From contig JAUHWV010000004.1 of the NCBI GenBank assembly GCA_030427335.1, positions 1 through 37,963 on the forward strand: a stretch of DNA of 37,963 bases, given 5' to 3'. The position numbers and the translations under genes were made by a program. Shown here piece after piece: positions 32,771 to 37,963 of the stretch. The stretch is from Gammaproteobacteria bacterium (GTDB lineage Bacteria > Pseudomonadota > Gammaproteobacteria > Pseudomonadales > Halieaceae). The notes under the pieces were generated by a model. It made no database searches. It had not been told where the DNA came from and worked only from the letters and a program-made list of their open reading frames with translations. How positions within the stretch are numbered: the stretch's first letter is position 1; each line of letters begins with the position of its first letter.

Positions 32771-33631
32771 TTAACATAGAGACTGACTGCACAAGGCAAA
32801 TTTTTTATAAGGCCCTGCGATACGAGGGGCCAAGCCTCGCACCATAAATGCTTCTGTCCCTACATGACGTAGTCCGCGGGCAGTAAGCCAATCACTGAGG
32901 CCCGAATCCGAAGCGGTATCTACCCGCACAAATTTGCCCGACACCTGACGAATAGCGTGCTCGATCAATGCGCAGGCATCATCAAGGTTCTCAGCCACAA
33001 CAGGGCCGATGACATAGCCCTTACCAAAAGGTCTAGATGCGGCATAGCCTTTAACCGCATCGCGATCGCGAATCACTGTTAACTGTCCATGTTGCGCGAG
33101 ACTGTCAATCAGAGCCTTGCGAGGCATACCGACACCCTCCTGGTCGAGGCGAGTTATGAACGTAAGGTCTGCAGGTTTCGCCTCCTGCACACGGGGGTCC
33201 AGAGGCTCCCCACTCGGTGGCAAGGGTACGGCTTGGTGCTGATGGGTCTGGCCGATTTGTACAAATCCTCTGCGCTGGTAGAGGGCGAAGCCTTCGCGAG
33301 TTGAGTTGAGAAGGATCGATCTCGATCCTGAAGCTGCGAGAAGAAGGTCTACCAAACGTGCGCCATACCCATGGCCCTGAAAATCGTTATCGACGATGAT
33401 CATGCCGACACTGGCAAAGTCATCACCGTAATTCCATCCCATCGCGGTCCCGATCAGCTGCTCACCTAATTCAAGACTAAAGCCCTCACCAAGGGCATGA
33501 GCAAATTGCCAGTCCTCAAGCCTGTAAGGCCACCCCATTTGCCTCGACAATAGCAACGCCTGGGGAAGCTGATCTGACTTAAGTCTACCCGTACTGGGAT
33601 CGTCATGCTTTAAGTTCATCTGATTGTCCAT
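32771..33631 (-). CDS. GNAT-family N-acetyltransferase with a C-terminal second GNAT-like domain
   Basis: ASVGMIIVDNDFQGHGYGARLVDLLLAASGSRSILLNSTREGFALYQRRGFVQIG is GNAT motif A/B-like; the C-terminal half resembles Acetyltransf_18. Start chosen at MDNQMNLKH; the ORF extends to 33775. Confidence 0.85.
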   Translation of the reverse strand: MDNQMNLKHDDPSTGRLKSDQLPQALLLSRQMGWPYRLEDWQFAHALGEGFSLELGEQLIGTAMGWNYGDDFASVGMIIVDNDFQGHGYGARLVDLLLAASGSRSILLNSTREGFALYQRRGFVQIGQTHQHQAVPLPPSGEPLDPRVQEAKPADLTFITRLDQEGVGMPRKALIDSLAQHGQLTVIRDRDAVKGYAASRPFGKGYVIGPVVAENLDDACALIEHAIRQVSGKFVRVDTASDSGLSDWLTARGLRHVGTEAFMVRGLAPRIAGPYKKFALCSQSLC

Positions 33632-33806
33632 ACCTCTCTCTCGGGTCTGCTTAGACTGAACACCGAATACATCTCTGCCATGTTGGCATCTCAATGCGCC
33701 TCTTTTGACGAACACGTACTTTGGATCTTGTAGAATTAACGGTTCCGTTAAAAAGACGTCTATCAGCTTATCCAAACTATATGCAACCTGAGCTGTTGAA
33801 TCTGTT

Positions 33807-35012
33807 CTAAAAATAGCTCAGCCAAGCCTTATTTCGCTTCTCTCTGTGCTTGTAGGCCGCGAAGACCTTGGTCGGGTAATAAAGCACGGCAGCAAGGATG
33901 ATCGTAGCCAACCAAACCTGCCAAACGTAGTCAAAACCGAACCTCTCACCTTGGTTGGGGCCATAAAAGGCGAATAGTAATCCATACACAAGCAACAACG
34001 CGTACAGGTGCAGGATGTAGATGAACATCGGAACTGAACCGTACACCTCGAGTGCATCCATCACTCGGTTGTTCATCACTTCAAACCAAGCCAATAACAA
34101 TAAACCGACCCCCAGAGTCATTAGAACGAAGTTGAGGGACGGTGGGTATTTTGTGTAATTGAAGAAAGACATTAGGGTGCGAATCGTCGTCTCTTGGATA
34201 GTCCAAGGAAGAGTCTCACCGTAAAGATTGAAGCCTCGTAGTACCAGTAACAGAAGTAAGCAACAGACGCCCAGCGCAATCAGAATTTTACGGCGTGTGA
34301 TCAAATCCATAGCACGACCGTAAATGGGACCAGCAAAGTAGCCCAGTAGAATAACACCTATCCACGGTAGCACTGGATACGAAATCTTGATCGGGATAGG
34401 CCCGTCCTCGAGCAAGAATCCGCGATCATGAAGTATTGTCCAAATGCTGTGACCAACTTCACCAGGCTGAAACGAAATAGGTGACAGTAGATTGTGACCG
34501 CCTACTATAATCAAGCCAAGCGCCCCAATCATCCAGTAGTTAAGCTTAACTAGCGCAGCCAGAACAATCATGCACAAACCTATTGCCCAGATCACTTGTA
34601 AATACAGCGTACTGAAGGTACTAATCCATACTAGGTAGATGACCGAGATCTCTATCAAAATCAGAAATAACCCTCGCTTGAAAAGAAACCCTGATGGAGA
34701 TTTGAAGCCGCCTCCAGCTGGATGAGCATACAACCATGCAGACATCCCCGTCAGAAAAATAAAGATCGGTGCACATAGATGCGCCAGAGAACGGTTGAAA
34801 AATAGCAATTCCGATATGACCTCTACATCCATCGGGTCGCTTACGGGAACGTGCAAAAAAAATCGCTCGCGGACATGATCTAACATCATGAAAACGATCA
34901 CCAAGCCACGCATAATATCTATCGAAGCGATTCGGGACTTTGCATCCACGATCTGATTCTCTGTCACGTTGTTACCCCCAATTCTTATTATAGATACACT
35001 CAATAAAGACAC
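33807..35012 (-). CDS. DUF1624 / heparan-alpha-glucosaminide N-acetyltransferase-like multi-pass membrane protein
   Basis: RIASIDIMRGLVIVFMMLDHVRERFF, LAHLCAPIFIFLTGMSAWLYAHPAGG, PWIGVILLGYFAGPIYGR, many TM helices. Confidence 0.87.
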   Translation of the reverse strand: MSLLSVSIIRIGGNNVTENQIVDAKSRIASIDIMRGLVIVFMMLDHVRERFFLHVPVSDPMDVEVISELLFFNRSLAHLCAPIFIFLTGMSAWLYAHPAGGGFKSPSGFLFKRGLFLILIEISVIYLVWISTFSTLYLQVIWAIGLCMIVLAALVKLNYWMIGALGLIIVGGHNLLSPISFQPGEVGHSIWTILHDRGFLLEDGPIPIKISYPVLPWIGVILLGYFAGPIYGRAMDLITRRKILIALGVCCLLLLLVLRGFNLYGETLPWTIQETTIRTLMSFFNYTKYPPSLNFVLMTLGVGLLLLAWFEVMNNRVMDALEVYGSVPMFIYILHLYALLLVYGLLFAFYGPNQGERFGFDYVWQVWLATIILAAVLYYPTKVFAAYKHREKRNKAWLSYF

Positions 35013-35126
35013 AGGCTATCACTATGACGGAAAATTTATTGCTGTTTGACTCAGTTTGACCACACCACTTATGACGAAATAACGAGCGGACGCAGTCAAA
35101 TTCATCGCTGCCAGTCAACAAAGTGG

Positions 35127-36083
35127 TTAATAGCCGGCTTGCCTACTCACCTCACCCTGCATCGGCATACCTGCTAGATCAAGGCGCATGTTATCGAGCA
35201 GCACCTTGCACCCACTCTCCACGCGGGTAGAGGCGGCAACATGAGGAGTCAACCAAACCCTAGGGTGGTTCCAGAAGACGTGATCGCTCCCTGGAGGCTC
35301 GTTTTCCAAGACGTCAAGCACAGCGGCATTAACTTGTCCGGAGTCTAACGCCTTCAATAGGTCGACCTCGTTGAGATGCCCTCCCCGACCCACATTAACC
35401 AGCATGGCGCCCTGAGGCAGCTGCGCGAAGGTATGTGCATTCAGAATATGGTGCGTTTCTGCTGTCAGTGGTAACAAGCACACAAGAATATCGGAGCGGG
35501 CGAGAAATCGTGACAATTCACCTATACCGGCAAAGCAATCTACACCCGGAATCTCGTGCCGGCTTCGGCTCCAGCCAGCCACTGGAAACCCAAGCCTACT
35601 TAGGCTACGCGCGACCGCTTGGCCAAGATTACCCATTCCTAGAATTCCTACGCGTCGCTCCTCTGCTGCAGTCCAGTATCGTTCACTCCAACATCTATGA
35701 CGCTGCTGATCGAGGTAAACAGGGGTTTCTCGGTGCAAAGACAGCACCGCCCAGGTCACATACTCCACCATTCCCTGAGTTATACTCGGGTCTAACATAC
35801 GTACAAGTTTGACAGTAATGGGCAAGGATTCTAATTCAAACTGGTCTACCCCTGCCCCGACCGAGAAAATCACACGCAGGTTAGGAAAGGTTTCGGGTAG
35901 GTTGTCAGGTGGCACCCAAGCCACGAGGTGCGTAATCTTGAGAGGATCTCCCACATCAGGCCACAAACGGAATTCCACCTCCGGCATCTCCCGGGCAAAC
36001 TGACTTCGCCATGCTTCACCTCGCTCAACCGAGGACTTATACAGAAGGGTTGGCGTGGGTAGCGAGTTCGCGTTTTGAGCCAT
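35127..36083 (-). CDS. D-2-hydroxyacid dehydrogenase, glyoxylate/hydroxypyruvate reductase A-like
   Basis: RRVGILGMGNLGQAVARSLSRLGFPVAGWSRSRHEIPGV, ILVCLLPLTAETHHILNAHTFAQLPQGAMLVNVGRGGHLNEVDLLKALDSGQVNAAVLDVLENEPPGSDHVFWNHPRVWLTPHVAA. Confidence 0.93.
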   Translation of the reverse strand: MAQNANSLPTPTLLYKSSVERGEAWRSQFAREMPEVEFRLWPDVGDPLKITHLVAWVPPDNLPETFPNLRVIFSVGAGVDQFELESLPITVKLVRMLDPSITQGMVEYVTWAVLSLHRETPVYLDQQRHRCWSERYWTAAEERRVGILGMGNLGQAVARSLSRLGFPVAGWSRSRHEIPGVDCFAGIGELSRFLARSDILVCLLPLTAETHHILNAHTFAQLPQGAMLVNVGRGGHLNEVDLLKALDSGQVNAAVLDVLENEPPGSDHVFWNHPRVWLTPHVAASTRVESGCKVLLDNMRLDLAGMPMQGEVSRQAGY

Positions 36084-36136
36084 AGCTATGAGAACAAACT
36101 GACTGGAAATCGTAACGCAGATCGACCAGAGACAAC

Positions 36137-36155
36137 CTTGTTAGGCATTAACAAG
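36137..36155. terminator. Stem-loop CTTGTTA-GGCAT-TAACAAG between Lrp and GhrA-like genes
   Basis: Perfect 7-bp arms read directly, no obvious T-tract; could be a weak terminator or an operator. Confidence 0.35.
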
Positions 36156-36185
36156 ACAGAATTACTGCAAATATCGTCCGTTAAT

Positions 36186-36680
36186 CTATTCAACGCTGTC
36201 TTTAAACAAGGTAGTCAGCGGATAGTGATATTTGACTACCGGTGATTTCAACACGATATAACTAAAGTACTTAGCAATACCAAAATCCTTGACGAGGATA
36301 TCTTCTATTAATTCCTGATAGTGAGTAATGCCTCGAGTGACAAACTTAAGCAGATAATCGTACCCTCCACTGATTAGATGACACTCAATGACTTCATCTA
36401 TCGTTTTAATCCGCCGTTCAAATCGAGAGAAATCGTCAACATGATGAGCGCCTAGTGTAACTTCAGTAAAGACGGTAGAGGTTTCACCCAGCTTATCAAG
36501 AACAATGCGTGCGTTGTAACCACTAATATAACCACTCTTTTCTAAGCGCTTGACTCTAGCCAAACAAGGACTTGGTGACAAGGCTACCGCACTAGCCAAA
36601 TCCGTATTCGTTATACGCCCGTTACGTTGAAGTTCAGCAAGAATCCTAATATCGATTCGGTCAAGTTTGTGGGCGCTCAT
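36186..36680 (-). CDS. Lrp/AsnC family transcriptional regulator
   Basis: MSAHKLDRIDIRILAELQRNGRITNTDLASAVALSPSPCLARVKRLEKSGYISGYNARIVLDKL; ECHLISGGYDYLLKFVTRGITHYQELIEDIL. The ORF extends to 36767 but homology-like sequence begins at MSAHKL. Confidence 0.93.
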   Translation of the reverse strand: MSAHKLDRIDIRILAELQRNGRITNTDLASAVALSPSPCLARVKRLEKSGYISGYNARIVLDKLGETSTVFTEVTLGAHHVDDFSRFERRIKTIDEVIECHLISGGYDYLLKFVTRGITHYQELIEDILVKDFGIAKYFSYIVLKSPVVKYHYPLTTLFKDSVE

Positions 36681-36800
36681 AGCACGTGATCCGCAGTGAA
36701 AGTAGTCAAAGCCCAAATTAGCATATTGCGAAGCACTTGGCATTACCCGTAATACGGGCAACACCAAGCGCTTATCCAGATACAGCCATATGCACTGAAA

Positions 36801-37963
36801 TTAAAGTCTGAACTCCGCACTCAATGTCCATGTCATCGACTCACCGGGCGTAGTCCACCACTTGTGATACGAGCTAACATAGTATTTTTCATTGAAAATG
36901 TTGTCTAAATTGACTTTTAACTTCAGGTTGTCGCTTACATTGTATGACCCGAACAAATTAACGAGCGTGTACGCGGGCAGCCTATAGTCAAGATCGATAG
37001 TCTCACCCAGCCGATCGTCTACATAGTTAAGGCTGACGCCGGCACTACTGGGGGCTCCATTGAGGTTGAAACTCTTGACCAGCATCAAGTTAGCGCTATG
37101 CTCTGGAATATTTACCAACGGACTACCAGCGGGCACCTCCACACCCCAATCGGCGTTAATCACGCCTTTAGTCGACTTGGCATCAACGTAGGCATAGGTC
37201 AACATCATTCGCAAGGTGTCACTCAGCTCACCTGTGATATCCAGCTCCAGACCCTCACTCTCCGCCTCACCCAGCGCAGCAGAAAAACCGGCGTTTACGG
37301 GGTCAGCCGTTATCACATTGGATTTTTCCATCTGAAAATAAGCCACTGTAGTACTTAGGCGGCCATCACTAGAGGCGTGTTTCAAACCGACTTCGAACGA
37401 TTTGCTTTCTTCGGGCTCAAACGCTGTGCCGTTGAAGTCTGCTCCACTGTTAGGACGAAAACCTTCTGAATAGCTACCGTATAGAGTCAGATTGGGAGTG
37501 GCGTCGAACGATATACCAGCGCGGGGGCTTGTTTGTGTTTGGTCTTGCTTGCTGGTTGTCCCATTTGCACGATTTTTGATTTCCTGACTGAAATCATCAT
37601 AACGTAGCCCAACGAGCAACTTCAATTTTTCAGTAACATCGATCTGATCCTGCAGATACAAACCGCTCGCTGTTTGCTCCTCCAATCTATCAGTCAAGAC
37701 CGCAGTTGGCGTGACTACTTCCTGGCCATAAACGGGGTTGAAAATGTCGATCGTGTATGCGTCACTGCCAACACCAACGCGATAGCGAAGCTGAGTGGAG
37801 TCGAGCTCGTAGGTGTAAGTGTCTGCACCAACCAACAAGTGGTGAGTGAGCCCGCCGGTATCAAAATTACCCGTAAGCTCGATACGACCCGAAATATCAT
37901 CCGCTTCATAGTTACGATAACGCTTTTGACGAGTAAGGGTTCGCCCATCCGTTGTCAATTTTT
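36801..37963 (-). CDS. TonB-dependent siderophore receptor, C-terminal part (N-terminus outside window)
   Basis: LVGLRYDDFSQEIKN, SPRAGISFDATPNLTLYGSYSEGFRPNSGADFNGTAFEPEESKSFEVGLKH, NLKLKVNLDNIFNEKYYVSSYHKWWTTPGESMTWTLSAEFRL (C-terminal aromatic beta-strand ending). Confidence 0.92.
   Translation of the reverse strand, partial: KLTTDGRTLTRQKRYRNYEADDISGRIELTGNFDTGGLTHHLLVGADTYTYELDSTQLRYRVGVGSDAYTIDIFNPVYGQEVVTPTAVLTDRLEEQTASGLYLQDQIDVTEKLKLLVGLRYDDFSQEIKNRANGTTSKQDQTQTSPRAGISFDATPNLTLYGSYSEGFRPNSGADFNGTAFEPEESKSFEVGLKHASSDGRLSTTVAYFQMEKSNVITADPVNAGFSAALGEAESEGLELDITGELSDTLRMMLTYAYVDAKSTKGVINADWGVEVPAGSPLVNIPEHSANLMLVKSFNLNGAPSSAGVSLNYVDDRLGETIDLDYRLPAYTLVNLFGSYNVSDNLKLKVNLDNIFNEKYYVSSYHKWWTTPGESMTWTLSAEFRL

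Overview
Proteobacterial (gammaproteobacterial-looking) accessory region. The left edge holds a truncated tyrosine recombinase reading off the window, next to a 39-bp 3' tRNA-Leu-like remnant that looks like an att site and an imperfect ~129-bp direct repeat carrying perfect hairpins. Then comes a czcCBA-type heavy-metal RND efflux operon with a small His/Cys-rich protein gene. From ~8 kb to ~36 kb is a dense nitrogen-compound catabolic region. A minus-strand operon reads HAD hydrolase, PuuB-like FAD oxidase, Tat-type peptide ABC transporter with an embedded 85-codon orphan ORF and a fused double ATPase, then an aspartase-family lyase. It is divergent from a plus-strand operon of class-III transaminase, tartrate/D-malate dehydrogenase-like, SSADH-like ALDH, cupin and cytochrome b561. 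A second module reads HAD (disrupted by two homopolymer frameshifts), APH-type kinase, class-III PLP enzyme, Lrp/AsnC. A third has two paralogous DAO-type oxidoreductases flanking an ornithine-cyclodeaminase-family gene, followed by an ALDH. The right end has a GNAT, a DUF1624/HGSNAT-like membrane protein, a GhrA-like reductase, another Lrp/AsnC and a truncated TonB-dependent receptor. The most interesting candidates are the kinase/phospho-lyase-like pair with its HAD partner, the translationally coupled 85-codon ORF in the ABC operon, the repeated enzyme set, and the integrase/tRNA junction. All functional assignments are by motif reading only; no database search was run.
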